A stretch of 64,000 nucleotides of DNA from Paraburkholderia lacunae (GTDB lineage: Bacteria; Pseudomonadota; Gammaproteobacteria; Burkholderiales; Burkholderiaceae): contig NZ_QHKS01000013.1 of NCBI RefSeq assembly GCF_003353175.1, positions 124,001 through 188,000 of the forward strand, written 5' to 3'. The translations under genes and the position numbers were made by a program. Every line of letters starts with the position of its first letter. Position 1 is the first letter of the stretch. Positions 1-9,503 of the stretch are shown here, piece after piece. The notes under the pieces are model-generated. The model worked only from the letters and a program-made list of their open reading frames with translations. It ran no database searches and was not told the DNA's origin.

Positions 1-1385
1 TCGCCGCGTTAGTCACGGGCGGCTCGCCGAAATCGGCAGGCCTGTTTTATGACGTGTCTTATGACCGCACGCTCTACGCGCCATCCGATACCAGTTGCAC
101 CGGCAAGCAGGGGTGGAATGTCGTGTTCGACGAGACCACCGGCATCGATGGAGAGAATGGCGGCGCACTGAAGAATCTCAACGGCGGCGGTGCATTCAAT
201 CCTCAGGCGATACCGAATGCGTTGATCAACGGTGTCTGCACGCCGGTGTATCCGCATAACTACGTGAAGACGAACACGATTTTCGAGGTGGTCAAGCAAA
301 ACGTGAAGGGCGCCCGGACCGCATGGGCGGACAAGCACGCGTGGGGCTACGACTGGCTCAATGGACCGTCGGGAACAGGCGTTGACGACCTTTCCCGCAC
401 CGAGATCAATTCGATCGATCCGGCTACTAACAGCGCCTACACCGACGTCTATACGCACACGGAAAAGTTCGACGACCTCCATGTGCGGTCGCTGATCTAC
501 GAGATCGAAGGCAAGGATTCGACCGGCAAACCGGGTGCCGGCGTGCCGACCGTCTTTGGCGGCAACTTCCAGACCTTGAGCATCGCACAGAAGGCGCTTG
601 TGACAAAGGGCGGCGGCTATCTGGACGCGAGCTTTACGCCGGGCCCGCAGGTGACGGCTGCGATTACGTACCTGGACGGGGCTTTGGGCCGCATCGTGTC
701 CGAACTCAAGCAGCAAGGCCTTTACTCGTCGACGGCGATCATCGTCACCGCGAAGCATGGTCAGTCTCCGACGGATCATTCGAAGCTGGTGAAGGTCGGC
801 GACACGCTCACGGCGCTGCTTGAAGCAAACAATTATCTGGATCCGAACGGCAACTTTGGGCAGGCCAACACGACGACCGGAAATCTGAATGACGGGACGG
901 GTCTCGTCAATACGGGCTTCGTGCAGACCGACGACGTCGGGCTGATCTGGTTGCGCGATCAAAGTCAGCTGTCAGCGGTTGTGAAGACGCTGAAGGACAA
1001 TCTGAGCTGCAACGCGCCCGGCATTTGCGCGGATGGCCCGCAAGCGTACATTCTGTACGGCCCGCAGATTGCTGACCGGTTCGGCGATCCCGCTCGCGGA
1101 CGCACGCCCGACATTATCGTCCAGCCCAACCCGGGCGTCATCTATACGTCGAGCAAGTCCAAGGACGAGGAACACGGGGGCAATGCTCCCGACGACAACC
1201 ATCTCGGTCTCGTGGTCTACGTACCCGGCGCCCATCACGCCGGCAAGACCGTCGACGAACGGGTGCTGACGACGCAGGTTGCGCCGACAGTCCTGCGCCT
1301 GCTCGACGTCGACCCCGACCTGCTGCACTCGGTCGCGACCGAAGGAACGCGCACACTGCCTGGCTTCAATCGCGAGCACTTCTAA
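1..1385 (+). CDS. Alkaline-phosphatase-superfamily hydrolase, 5'-truncated by window edge
   Basis: The frame is open from base 3 and ends at the TAA at 1383-1385, so only the C-terminal 460 residues are visible. The in-frame GTG at 54 is probably internal, because protein-like sequence (SPKSAGLFYDVSYDRT) runs across it. The family is a type I phosphodiesterase / alkaline-phosphatase-like metalloenzyme. AKHGQSP (His near visible residue 252) and DEEHGG (His near 391) look like the metal-ligand motifs that hold two divalent cations in this superfamily. The substrate cannot be told. A strong inverted repeat follows the stop at 1441-1485. The next gene, a lipoprotein, is 400 bases away and probably a separate unit. 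Confidence 0.75.
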   Translation, partial: AALVTGGSPKSAGLFYDVSYDRTLYAPSDTSCTGKQGWNVVFDETTGIDGENGGALKNLNGGGAFNPQAIPNALINGVCTPVYPHNYVKTNTIFEVVKQNVKGARTAWADKHAWGYDWLNGPSGTGVDDLSRTEINSIDPATNSAYTDVYTHTEKFDDLHVRSLIYEIEGKDSTGKPGAGVPTVFGGNFQTLSIAQKALVTKGGGYLDASFTPGPQVTAAITYLDGALGRIVSELKQQGLYSSTAIIVTAKHGQSPTDHSKLVKVGDTLTALLEANNYLDPNGNFGQANTTTGNLNDGTGLVNTGFVQTDDVGLIWLRDQSQLSAVVKTLKDNLSCNAPGICADGPQAYILYGPQIADRFGDPARGRTPDIIVQPNPGVIYTSSKSKDEEHGGNAPDDNHLGLVVYVPGAHHAGKTVDERVLTTQVAPTVLRLLDVDPDLLHSVATEGTRTLPGFNREHF

Positions 1386-1440
1386 CGCACAAAGCCGTCA
1401 TCAGCGGCGGCGAGCGGCAAACAAGCGGCAAACAAGCGGC

Positions 1441-1485
1441 GCGACGCGACTCCTCGAGACGTTCAACGGTCTCAAGTCGCGTCGC
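1441..1485. terminator. Long inverted repeat after the phosphatase gene, possible terminator
   Basis: The arms GCGACGCGACT (1441-1451) and AGTCGCGTCGC (1475-1485) are perfect complements. A second nested pair, GAGAC (1456-1460) and GTCTC (1469-1473), extends the stem. No T-run follows, so it may be a transcript-stabilising hairpin or a Rho-assisted end rather than an intrinsic terminator. The rest of the 1386-1790 gap shows no gene that I can support. Confidence 0.5.
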
Positions 1486-1790
1486 TGCCGGGTTGGGGAG
1501 GCCAGCGGGCGGCCTCTCCAGCCGAACATCACTACACGGCACCCTCGCCAATCCATCTGTTCGGACATTTTCAGCGCGGCGCAGATGGCGCGGTTGAATG
1601 AAGCGGGCGAACGTCTCTAACGCACATACCATTCGTTGTTACCTCCGATACGCGGAACCGTTTTGACAAAAAACAAACCGCCTGGTCGGTTTACATTTTG
1701 AAATTGCGATGTTAGGCTTGCGCCTCACATGAACTGTCAGGTCTGGACCTCCCAGAAAGACAGCCGCGAAATCGGAACCCGGAGAGATAA

Positions 1791-2453
1791 ATGGTTAAGT
1801 CAGTCAAGGCGCGGCACCTGTTGATCGCTGCTATCTGCACAGCTTTGATAGGTTGCTCGAGCGTGCCGCCAGTCGCGTACTCGGGGATCCCGTCATCCAC
1901 CTATTTGCGACCCAATACGCAGGACGACTCGACCCGCGTGCCATATCGCTTTGCGCCCCAGACAGACTGGCAGAAGTACACCAGGCTGATCATCGACCCG
2001 GTGACGGTTTATCAAGGCGCGGATAACCAGTTCGGCGACATGCACGACGAAGATAAAGCGGTTCTTGCGAGCTATATGCAAAGCAAGTTTGCTGAAAAGC
2101 TGCGCGGCCGATTCCAGCTGGCTAATGAGGCCGGCCCCAACACGTTGCGCCTGAAGCTGGTCCTGACGGGGGCGAAGACCAATACGCCCGTGCTCAGCGC
2201 ATTTACGCACTTCGACATTGGCGGCAACCTCTATAACGGTGTTCAAGCCGTTCGCGGCCGGGAAGGCGCCTTCATGGGTTCGGTTATCTACGCAGTCGAG
2301 ATCTACGACGCTTCGAGCAACCGCCTCCTCAGTGCTTACGTGACCAAGCAATACCCGAACCCATTCAACCTCGGCGCGAGCTTCAGTTCGCTAAGTGCGT
2401 CGAAGACCGGGATCGACAAAGGCGCGGACGCGCTGGTTGCGCAATTCAAATGA
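1791..2453 (+). CDS. DUF3313-type outer-membrane lipoprotein
   Basis: A 220-residue protein with a lipoprotein signal: MVKSVKARHL, a hydrophobic stretch, and the lipobox LIGC with the acylated Cys at residue 22. The mature part (from DSTRVPYRFAP onward) has the layout of DUF3313 proteins, which are periplasm-facing lipoproteins of unknown function common in Burkholderia and Pseudomonas. A ribosome site (GGAGAG near 1780) precedes the ATG. It stands before the pqiABC operon but is separated from pqiA by 48 bases, so co-transcription is possible. Its function is unknown. The family call is from recall of sequence style, not from a search. Confidence 0.7.
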   Translation: MVKSVKARHLLIAAICTALIGCSSVPPVAYSGIPSSTYLRPNTQDDSTRVPYRFAPQTDWQKYTRLIIDPVTVYQGADNQFGDMHDEDKAVLASYMQSKFAEKLRGRFQLANEAGPNTLRLKLVLTGAKTNTPVLSAFTHFDIGGNLYNGVQAVRGREGAFMGSVIYAVEIYDASSNRLLSAYVTKQYPNPFNLGASFSSLSASKTGIDKGADALVAQFK

Positions 2454-2501
2454 CCTGCCGTATAGAGGGGTGACGCTTCTGGATCGTGTGCCCGCAAGCG
2501 G

Positions 2502-3779
2502 ATGCCGAAGATGAATAAAGCCAGCCTGATCGCGTGTCACGAATGTGATTTTCTCCAGCGGGAGACGCCGCTAGTCAAGGGCGGCACCGCGCGGTGCCGT
2601 CGATGCGATGCAGTCCTCTACCGATGCGTGCCGGCAACGCACGATCGCGCACTGGCGCTCACCTTGGCCGCGGCGATCCTGTTTGTGGTCGCCAATCGCT
2701 TTCCCATCTTCGGACTCTGGGTCAATGGAGCGCTTGTCGAAACCACGCTTTTCGGCGCGGCTTCGTCTCTGTACGCAGACGGTATGTGGCCGATCGCGGG
2801 CCTTGTCTTCGTGACAACGATTTTGATGCCGTCACTGAACATAGCGGCCGTGATCTATCTACTCCTGCCGTTGCATACAGGCGGATTTCCCCATAGGCCT
2901 GAAATTGTTCTTCGTGTGCTGAGGCATGTTGCGCCATGGGGAATGATCGAGGTTCTGATGCTCGGCATGCTGGTCGCGCTTGTCAAACTCCAGCACATCG
3001 CAACAGTCGTCCCCGGCGTCGCGATCTGGGCATTCGGAGCGGTGATGGTGCTGCTTGCGGCAGCGTCCGTTACGTTTAACACGCGTGATCTATGGGCGCG
3101 TATCGATGCGATGCAAAGCGACGGCGGCGTATCACACCTTTTGAGCGCAGGTACCACACCGGCCACGGCCGCGCGCGCAGGGCTGTTCGTTTGTCACGAC
3201 TGCGGTCTGCTCTCGAAGCCGCTCGCACACGTCCACGGTGGGAGCTGTCCGCGTTGTCACGCAGCGCTGCATTTGCGCAAGCCCAATAGTCTCGTTCGCA
3301 CCTGGGCATTCCTGTTCGCCGCCATGATCCTTTATGTCCCCGCGATTCTCCTGCCGGTCATGGTCACGAGTACCTTGTTCGGTGCGCGATCCGACACGAT
3401 CCTGAGTGGCGTCGTATTTCTCTGGACCTCCGGGTCGTGGCTGCTTGCCGCGATCGTGTTCATCGCAAGCCTTGTGGTGCCAATGCTCAAGATTCTGTCG
3501 TTAGCTTATCTCGCGTGGAGTACCCAGCTGCGCTCTCCGCTAATTCCTCACGAACGCACGCGTATTTACCGGCTGGTGGAGCTCGTTGGCCGCTGGTCGA
3601 TGCTCGATATCTACGTGATTACCATCCTTGTCGCTTTCGTGCAGTTCGGTTCGGTGGCCACCATCGACGCAGGTCTCGGGGCGATTGCATTCGGTGCGGT
3701 AGTCGTGCTAACCATGTTCGCCGCATTGTCATTCGATCCACGACTCATCTGGGACGCAGTGGAGTCAGAAGGTGAATAA
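2502..3779 (+). CDS. pqiA: PqiA-type integral membrane protein
   Basis: A 425-residue inner-membrane protein made of two similar halves. Each half begins with a small zinc-ribbon-like Cys motif (C12xxC15 with C32xxC35, and CHDC...CPRC near residues 228-255), followed by about four hydrophobic helices. This duplicated pattern is typical of PqiA, the membrane partner of the MCE protein PqiB. Together with PqiC they are thought to carry lipids across the periplasm. The stop overlaps the GTG start of pqiB by 8 bases (3772-3779), which implies translational coupling. ATG 2502 was chosen; ATG 2511 in the same frame is an alternative. Neither has a strong ribosome site. Confidence 0.85.
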   Translation: MPKMNKASLIACHECDFLQRETPLVKGGTARCRRCDAVLYRCVPATHDRALALTLAAAILFVVANRFPIFGLWVNGALVETTLFGAASSLYADGMWPIAGLVFVTTILMPSLNIAAVIYLLLPLHTGGFPHRPEIVLRVLRHVAPWGMIEVLMLGMLVALVKLQHIATVVPGVAIWAFGAVMVLLAAASVTFNTRDLWARIDAMQSDGGVSHLLSAGTTPATAARAGLFVCHDCGLLSKPLAHVHGGSCPRCHAALHLRKPNSLVRTWAFLFAAMILYVPAILLPVMVTSTLFGARSDTILSGVVFLWTSGSWLLAAIVFIASLVVPMLKILSLAYLAWSTQLRSPLIPHERTRIYRLVELVGRWSMLDIYVITILVAFVQFGSVATIDAGLGAIAFGAVVVLTMFAALSFDPRLIWDAVESEGE

Positions 3780-5400
3780 GTTGTCCGGACAGAACGATGA
3801 AGAGAATGCACCCGGCCTTCCAGCAGTCGTTGCCGCCAAACCGTCGAAGTGGCGTGTGCAGCTTGTATGGTTGGTGCCGCTTGTTGCAGTGCTGATAGCC
3901 GGCTGGCTGGTCGTGCAGTCCGTCATGCAAAAAGGCCCGACCGTCACGATCAGGTTTTCCACGGGTGAGGGGATTGAGGCCGGCAAGACGAAGATCAAGT
4001 TCAAGAATGTCGATATCGGTGTAATCAAAAACGTTGAACTCTCCGACGATCACAAGACGGTGCTCGCCAGCGCTGAAATGTCCCGCAACGCTTCCAGCAT
4101 GCTCGTCGACGATACCCGCTTCTGGGTCGTTCGACCGCGCATCTCGGGCGGCACGGTATCGGGCATCGGCACGTTATTGTCCGGTTCGCACATCGGAATG
4201 GATATCGGTACATCGCAAAAAGCGCGACGTGATTTCGTCGGACTCGAGTCGCCGCCCGTCCTCGCCTCAGGTGCGCCGGGGCGAGAGTTCGTGCTGAAAA
4301 GCGAGAACCTGGGCTCGCTCGATATCGGCTCGCCGGTGTTCTTCCGGCGGCTTCAGGTGGGTCAGATCGTCTCTTACGCGCTCGATCCCGAGGGCGCGGG
4401 AATGACCCTGCACGTCTTTATCAATGCGCCTTACGACAAGTACGTGACGAACGACACCCGCTTCTGGCACGCAAGCGGCGTCGATGTGACTCTGGATACG
4501 ACCGGTGTGAAGGTAGACACCGAATCGCTGGTATCGATCCTGATCGGTGGCCTTGCATTCGAAAATCCGCCTGACACGACGAACAGGGTTGAAGCCGACG
4601 CGAAGCACCAGTACGAACTTTTCGTCAATCGGGCCGAAGCGATGAAGCGGCATGACGCGATCATCGATAGATACGTGCTGAACTTCAAGGAGTCCGTGCG
4701 TGGGCTGACCGTGGGCGCACCCATCGACTTTCGCGGGATAGTCATCGGCGAGGTATCGGCGATCAACACGCACTTTGATCCGGCCGCGCGGGCGTTCAGC
4801 ATCCCGGTCGAAGTCACCATTTTCCCGGAACGCTTGATTTCACGCGACGAATGGCAAAGCCAAAAAGGGCAAATATCGTCGGAGCGCAAAGAGTTTGCGG
4901 ACTACCTGGTATCGAAGGGGCTGCGGGCACAACTGAGAACGGCAAGCCTGCTTACCGGACAACTGTATATCGCGATCGATTTCTTCTCCTCCGCCCCGAA
5001 GGCGAAGATGGATTGGAGTAAAAAGACGCCGGAATTGCCAACGGTGCCGGGTAACCTGCAGGGGCTGCAGGAATCGATTACCAGTCTCGTCGCTAAACTG
5101 AACGAGATTCCGTTCGATGGCATCAGCAAGGATCTGCGCAAAACCCTCGGTGATGCGGACACGCTGCTGAATACCATCAATACGGATATTGCACCTGACG
5201 CCAAAGCGACGCTGGCCGCGGCTCGCGAAGCGCTCACGTCGGCGAATCGCACGTTGCAAAGCGACTCGCCATTGCAGCAAAGCACCGCCGAGACAATGCG
5301 GGAGTTGTCGCGGGCCGCGGTCTCGATCCGTTCGCTTGCGGAGTATCTCGAACGCCATCCGGAGGCGCTGATCCGTGGCAAGACCGAGGACAAGCCATGA
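3772..5400 (+). CDS. pqiB: PqiB-type MCE-domain intermembrane transport protein
   Basis: 542 residues. One N-terminal transmembrane helix (roughly 19-43, after WRVQLV) is followed by three MCE/MlaD-like domains (about 46-140, 160-230 and 285-395) and a C-terminal helical tail (LNTINTDIAPDAKATLAAAR) that should form the periplasm-spanning tube. The length and triple MCE layout match PqiB (E. coli about 546 residues). The GTG start lies inside the end of pqiA, and the stop overlaps the next ATG (ATGA at 5397-5400), so pqiABC is one coupled operon. The role is lipid transport between inner and outer membranes, known from the family and not shown here. Confidence 0.88.
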   Translation: MNKLSGQNDEENAPGLPAVVAAKPSKWRVQLVWLVPLVAVLIAGWLVVQSVMQKGPTVTIRFSTGEGIEAGKTKIKFKNVDIGVIKNVELSDDHKTVLASAEMSRNASSMLVDDTRFWVVRPRISGGTVSGIGTLLSGSHIGMDIGTSQKARRDFVGLESPPVLASGAPGREFVLKSENLGSLDIGSPVFFRRLQVGQIVSYALDPEGAGMTLHVFINAPYDKYVTNDTRFWHASGVDVTLDTTGVKVDTESLVSILIGGLAFENPPDTTNRVEADAKHQYELFVNRAEAMKRHDAIIDRYVLNFKESVRGLTVGAPIDFRGIVIGEVSAINTHFDPAARAFSIPVEVTIFPERLISRDEWQSQKGQISSERKEFADYLVSKGLRAQLRTASLLTGQLYIAIDFFSSAPKAKMDWSKKTPELPTVPGNLQGLQESITSLVAKLNEIPFDGISKDLRKTLGDADTLLNTINTDIAPDAKATLAAAREALTSANRTLQSDSPLQQSTAETMRELSRAAVSIRSLAEYLERHPEALIRGKTEDKP

Positions 5401-5999
5401 GCCGATTTCCATCGTTAGCGCTGAGCATGATCGTGCTGACCTTGTTCGCGGGATGCGCCACCTCGCCGAGCTCGAAGTTCTACACGTTGAGCCCGGTTCA
5501 GATTGTCGAACAGCGGCCGAGCGCCAGTCCGATCGCAATCGCCATCGATCCGGTCACGGTTCCCGAACTGGTCGACCGGTCGCAAATCGTCATGAAGCTC
5601 GACGCGAACCGCGTGTCTATCGACGAGTTCGCGCGCTGGGCCGATCCATTGAAGAGTCAGATTCCGCGTGTACTCGCTGCGGATCTCGCGCAGATCATGC
5701 CTGGAGCGATCGTCTCGACCTATCCACAACGTGTGGGCGATAACGCTTACCACGTATCGGTTGACGTGCAGACTTTCGATTCGTCAGCGGACGGTACGGT
5801 GGCGCTGGCGGTGCTCTGGTCGGTGCGTCCGCCGAAGCGAAGCGAGCCGTTTAGCGGGCGCTCTGTGGTGCACGAGGCCGTGAGCGGGCCTGGCTACGAC
5901 GCCCTGGTCAACGCGCACAGCCGCGCCCTCGCGTCCGTAGCGAACGATATCGCGGCAGCGACGCGTCGTTCTATGCCAGCAATTACATCGAAGGACTGA
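5397..5999 (+). CDS. pqiC: PqiC-type outer-membrane lipoprotein
   Basis: 200 residues. It has a signal peptide with lipobox LFAGC (Cys 20) and then the ABC-transport-auxiliary lipoprotein fold (DUF330: KFYTLSPV, VELVDRSQIV-like strand order, EFARWADPL). In this family PqiC anchors the PqiB tube to the outer membrane. It is the last gene of the coupled pqiABC operon. The following 298 bases (6000-6297) contain nothing I can identify apart from the ribosome site of the next gene. Confidence 0.85.
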   Translation: MSRFPSLALSMIVLTLFAGCATSPSSKFYTLSPVQIVEQRPSASPIAIAIDPVTVPELVDRSQIVMKLDANRVSIDEFARWADPLKSQIPRVLAADLAQIMPGAIVSTYPQRVGDNAYHVSVDVQTFDSSADGTVALAVLWSVRPPKRSEPFSGRSVVHEAVSGPGYDALVNAHSRALASVANDIAAATRRSMPAITSKD

Positions 6000-6297
6000 G
6001 CAAAGGCGACATCGCTCCCGTAGCCGCGACGAACGCGGGCCAGAGCACGCGTCAGCGAAATCGATCGAGGCAGACCCATGCACGGCGCATCGCCGTCGTT
6101 GCGCGTCGTTGCGGTATCGCGGGCAGTTTCACGAGTCTGCCGTCTTTCGCCACTACGATCGCCATGGACTCGATGGCATCTCCTACACTCCAGAAGACCG
6201 CTGATTTAACGACGGTCTGTGCGTAGCCGAAGCCGCCGAAGATATCGCGCCCTGCGATTCACGTTATAGCGGCGCTACAGTCAGGAGGGCATCGCTC

Positions 6298-8220
6298 ATG
6301 GCCAGGAAACGAATCTATGCCGCATTCCTTACGACAGCGCTGATCGCCACGATGGCGCCGGAATGCCAGGCGCAGTACACCACCGACTGGGTGGCGAATA
6401 CATACGGAACCATCGCCACTCACGTGGGCAACGGAGCTCGTTCCATGTGGGTCGCTCCGGAGGGAACCCTCTATACCGCTTCGCTGTGGGACGAAAACGA
6501 GGGCGGCGTCGCCCTATACCGGAATGGCCAAAGCATCGGTTCGATAGGCATTAACAGCGAGTTTCAGGGCGGCGCCATTACGGGTAATGCAACCTCGATT
6601 TTCGCTGCTTTGGCATTTAGCAGGAACGGCGGCAGCGGCAGGGTCGGGCGCTACAACCGAACCAGTCAAACTCGCGATCTTCTCCTTGCCGTGAGCGCGA
6701 CAACGAATGAGCAGCGGGCCGATGTCGTCACCGGACTTGCGACGTCGGGCTCACTTCTTTATGCGAGCGACTTTCCCGGCAATCGCGTGCGGGTCTACAC
6801 CACCGACGGCGTCTGGCAGCGGGATATCGGCGTCTCGGGCCCTGGCGCGCTCGCCGTGGACGGCGCGGGAAATATCTGGGTTGCGCAGAAGAGCGCGGGC
6901 ACGATCCTCGAATTCAGCACGTCCGGTGCGCCGCTGAACACCATCCAGATGTCCGCTGCCTCGCGGCCGTCCGCGCTGTATTTCGACGCGGCGACTGGGC
7001 AGCTCATGATCGGCGACGAGGGACCCGACATGAACATCAAGATCTACACCATCTCGGGCATTCCCAGTCTGGCCGGCACGTTCGGCATTCAGGGCGGATA
7101 TCTCGACACCACGACTGGCATCAAAGGCCAGGTCGGCGACAAACGATTCACACGGGTCACGGGCATCGGCAAAGACTCCGCCGGCAACCTCTATGTGCTC
7201 AACAATCCGTGGGGCGGGACGTGGGACCTCGGGCGCAACGGCGGCACCGACATTCACGCCTACGACAGCACGGGCAAGCTGCAATGGAAGCTCCAGGCCC
7301 TCAACTTCGAAGGGATCGGCGCCCCGGACCCGGGTACAGACGGCGCTTACTTCTATGGAGGCGCCCACATCTTCACCGGCACCGCTGGAGGAAGCTACGT
7401 AGCGAACACCGTCAATCCATTCGACTATCCGTCCGATCCACGACTCAACCTCAACGATACGCAACGCAACGAGCACTTCGGTCAGCTCACCAGCGTCGGC
7501 GCCAACCGGATCCTCGTGGCATCCGGCCAGAACCCCGCGATCTTCTACTTCTTCCACTTCAATGCCGCGAATGGCTACATCGCCATACCGGACGCCTCGA
7601 TACCCGGCACGGCGTTCAATACGGCCAGGCCGGTCACGGGGGGATTTTGCCTCGATAGCAAGGGAGACGTCTGGGCCGGTCTGGACAGGACGAACCACAT
7701 TTACCACTATCCGCTGACGGGCTTCGATGCCGACGGCAAGCCGACATGGGGAGCAGCCATTGCAACTCGCATTCCGATGAGCATCAGACCGTTGACGCGA
7801 ATCATCTACCTGCCGGATAGCGACACCATGATCCTCGCGCAGGGCATCGCCGGGAGCTGGGACTGGACGGCCATGAACACGAGGATCGAGGTGTATCACG
7901 GCTGGCGCGCAGGTAACACCACCACTCCCAATCCGGTGATCAACATCACCAGCGCCAATCCCAAGTCGATCACGGCAGCCGGCAACTATCTCTTCCTCGG
8001 ATACGTGCACACCGCGCCCAACATCGACGCCTTCAATCTCATCACAGGCAATCTGGACACCACGTTGATCAACAGCAGTTCCGGCAATGTGGACGTCGGC
8101 AATGACGTGGATTCGATGTACGGCCTGAGATCGTACCTTCGCTCGAGCGGGGAATACGTGGTCACGAAGGACAACTACAACGGCTCCAGCATGGTTGTTT
8201 ATCGTTGGACGCCCAGATAG
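6298..8220 (+). CDS. Secreted NHL/beta-propeller-like protein of unknown function
   Basis: 640 residues with a Sec signal peptide (MARKRIYAAFLTTALIATMA, probable cleavage after ECQA at 25). The body contains repeated propeller-like strands with NHL flavour (GARSMWVAPEGTLYTAS, GPGALAVDGAGNIWVAQ, GIGKDSAGNLYVLN, GFCLDSKGDVWAGLD), so a periplasmic or extracellular six-bladed propeller is likely. Such proteins bind carbohydrates or proteins, or act as lyases or lactonases. I see no residues that decide between these. A ribosome site (CAGGAGGGC) precedes ATG 6298. It is monocistronic, and the downstream LacI gene is convergent. Confidence 0.6.
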   Translation: MARKRIYAAFLTTALIATMAPECQAQYTTDWVANTYGTIATHVGNGARSMWVAPEGTLYTASLWDENEGGVALYRNGQSIGSIGINSEFQGGAITGNATSIFAALAFSRNGGSGRVGRYNRTSQTRDLLLAVSATTNEQRADVVTGLATSGSLLYASDFPGNRVRVYTTDGVWQRDIGVSGPGALAVDGAGNIWVAQKSAGTILEFSTSGAPLNTIQMSAASRPSALYFDAATGQLMIGDEGPDMNIKIYTISGIPSLAGTFGIQGGYLDTTTGIKGQVGDKRFTRVTGIGKDSAGNLYVLNNPWGGTWDLGRNGGTDIHAYDSTGKLQWKLQALNFEGIGAPDPGTDGAYFYGGAHIFTGTAGGSYVANTVNPFDYPSDPRLNLNDTQRNEHFGQLTSVGANRILVASGQNPAIFYFFHFNAANGYIAIPDASIPGTAFNTARPVTGGFCLDSKGDVWAGLDRTNHIYHYPLTGFDADGKPTWGAAIATRIPMSIRPLTRIIYLPDSDTMILAQGIAGSWDWTAMNTRIEVYHGWRAGNTTTPNPVINITSANPKSITAAGNYLFLGYVHTAPNIDAFNLITGNLDTTLINSSSGNVDVGNDVDSMYGLRSYLRSSGEYVVTKDNYNGSSMVVYRWTPR

Positions 8221-8290
8221 AAAATCCTCCTGGGTCCGTCGTACCTGCTTTCCCGGTGTCCGGCTTGCAAGACTCTCGAGCTTTGCAAGC

Positions 8291-9313
8291 TCACCTCGAT
8301 CCCGCTCGCCGCGGGCCCGTCGATGCGCGCACGACGAGTTCCGGCGCAGGGCCAACCACCATCGACGGTTGCTGTGTGGGCGCCTGGATAAGGCGGATGA
8401 GCCTGTCGACCGACAACTCGGCGACGGCAGCGGTCTGGATCGCCACCGTCGTCAACGCCGGGTGCACCTGATGAGCCAGTTGAATGTCCGTGATGCCGAT
8501 GACCGAGACGTCATCCGGCACCGCGCGGCGCAGGGTGATCAGGGCCTGGGCGGCGCCGATCGCGAGCAGATCGTTGGTCGCGAAGATCGCGCTCAGTCGC
8601 GGCCTGTTCGCCATCAGTTGCATGCAGGCGATGTAGCCGGCGTCGATCGAGTCGCGTACCTGCAGCATCGCAGCAGCGTCGGTTTCGATCCCGGCCTCGC
8701 GCATCACCGCACGAAAGCCGTTGGAGCGCGCATCCTGCAAGCCGCCGCAGCCGTCGCCGACCAGCATGCCGATATCGCGATGGCCCAGTTCGAGCAGATG
8801 CGTGGCGGCCAGCGCGCCCGCTCGCGCGAAGTCCACGGCGATGCACGGTAGGGGAGGCGGGGTCTCGGGATGCTCCCACATCGTCAACAGGATCGGCGCA
8901 CTCTGTATCGTTGAAATACAGAACTCGTTGAACGCGATATCCGTGTTCATGACGAGGACGCCGTCGGCAAACGTTCCCGCGATCTGGTTCAGGTAGGCCC
9001 GGCCGACCTCGGCATCGTCGTCGGTATTGCACACCATCAGGAAGTGCCCCGCCTTGCGCGCCGCGCGCTCGGCCGCCAGCACGAACTCGGGATAGAACGG
9101 ATTCGAGATGTTCGACAACATCAGCGCCAACGTCGACGAGCGGCCCTCTGCCAGCGCGCGCGCGTTCAGATTCGGCCGGTAGCCGAGATCGGCGATGGCT
9201 CGCAATACGCGTTCCGCCGTTTCCGGGCGGACCTTCTCCCGATTGCGCAGCACGTTGGAAACCGTCGCAGCGGTAACCCGCGCGCGTTTGGCGACTTCAG
9301 ACAAGGTGACCAT
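8291..9313 (-). CDS. LacI-family repressor of the first galactan/galactoside locus
   Basis: 340 residues. The N-terminal LacI helix-turn-helix (TLSEVAKRARVTAATVSNVL, residues 3-22) and hinge helix (NARALAEGRS) are followed by a periplasmic-binding-protein-like sugar-sensing domain. It diverges from the ABC transporter operon that starts near 9.4 kb. Two LacI-type palindromes at 9431-9446 and 9486-9501 lie between them and are its likely operators. It is a paralogue of the regulator at 17383-18423. The inducer is probably a galactose-containing sugar, inferred from the GH42 and GH53 genes it faces. Confidence 0.88.
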   Translation of the reverse strand: MVTLSEVAKRARVTAATVSNVLRNREKVRPETAERVLRAIADLGYRPNLNARALAEGRSSTLALMLSNISNPFYPEFVLAAERAARKAGHFLMVCNTDDDAEVGRAYLNQIAGTFADGVLVMNTDIAFNEFCISTIQSAPILLTMWEHPETPPPLPCIAVDFARAGALAATHLLELGHRDIGMLVGDGCGGLQDARSNGFRAVMREAGIETDAAAMLQVRDSIDAGYIACMQLMANRPRLSAIFATNDLLAIGAAQALITLRRAVPDDVSVIGITDIQLAHQVHPALTTVAIQTAAVAELSVDRLIRLIQAPTQQPSMVVGPAPELVVRASTGPRRAGSR

Positions 9314-9407
9314 TTCTCTTATCCCATATTCAGGGAATGTGATTCAAATGTTGCAAGCGACCCGCGACGTTTGCTAAGTTTCGTGCAAACACACAGGAGA
9401 CAAAATC

Positions 9408-9491
9408 ATGCGAGCTTTCCCGAACCCCGAATTTAAGCGATTAAATGCCTGCTGCACAAGGGCTGGCCGATTTTTTTTGAAACAAATTTAA
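9408..9491 (+). CDS. Possible 27-residue leader ORF over the operator
   Basis: A short frame with a good ribosome site (CAGGAGACAAAATC before ATG 9408) runs through the first operator and stops at TAA 9489-9491 inside the second. Its start context (GGAGACAAAA) resembles that of the solute-binding protein gene at 10922. It may therefore be a leader peptide or a leftover gene start. No homology is recognised. Confidence 0.25.
   Translation: MRAFPNPEFKRLNACCTRAGRFFLKQI
9431..9446. promoter_or_regulatory. LacI-type operator O1 of galactoside locus 1
   Basis: ATTTAAGCGATTAAAT has perfect ATTTAA/TTAAAT arms around a GCGA core, the central-CG layout of LacI-family operators. It lies between the divergent regulator and ABC operon. 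Centre-to-centre distance to O2 is 55 bases, about five helical turns, which would suit looping or cooperative binding. Confidence 0.6.
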
Positions 9492-9501
9492 GCGTTTAAA
9501 T
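9486..9501. promoter_or_regulatory. LacI-type operator O2 of galactoside locus 1
   Basis: ATTTAAGCGTTTAAAT has the same arms and central CG as O1. It immediately precedes the 83-bp tandem repeat and the ribosome sites leading to the ATPase gene. Confidence 0.6.
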
Positions 9502-9503
9502 CC

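Noticed and set aside
1663..1690. TTGACA near 1663 as a -35 box for the DUF3313 lipoprotein gene
   Set aside because: No acceptable -10 lies 16-18 bases downstream, and the start codon is more than 100 bases away.
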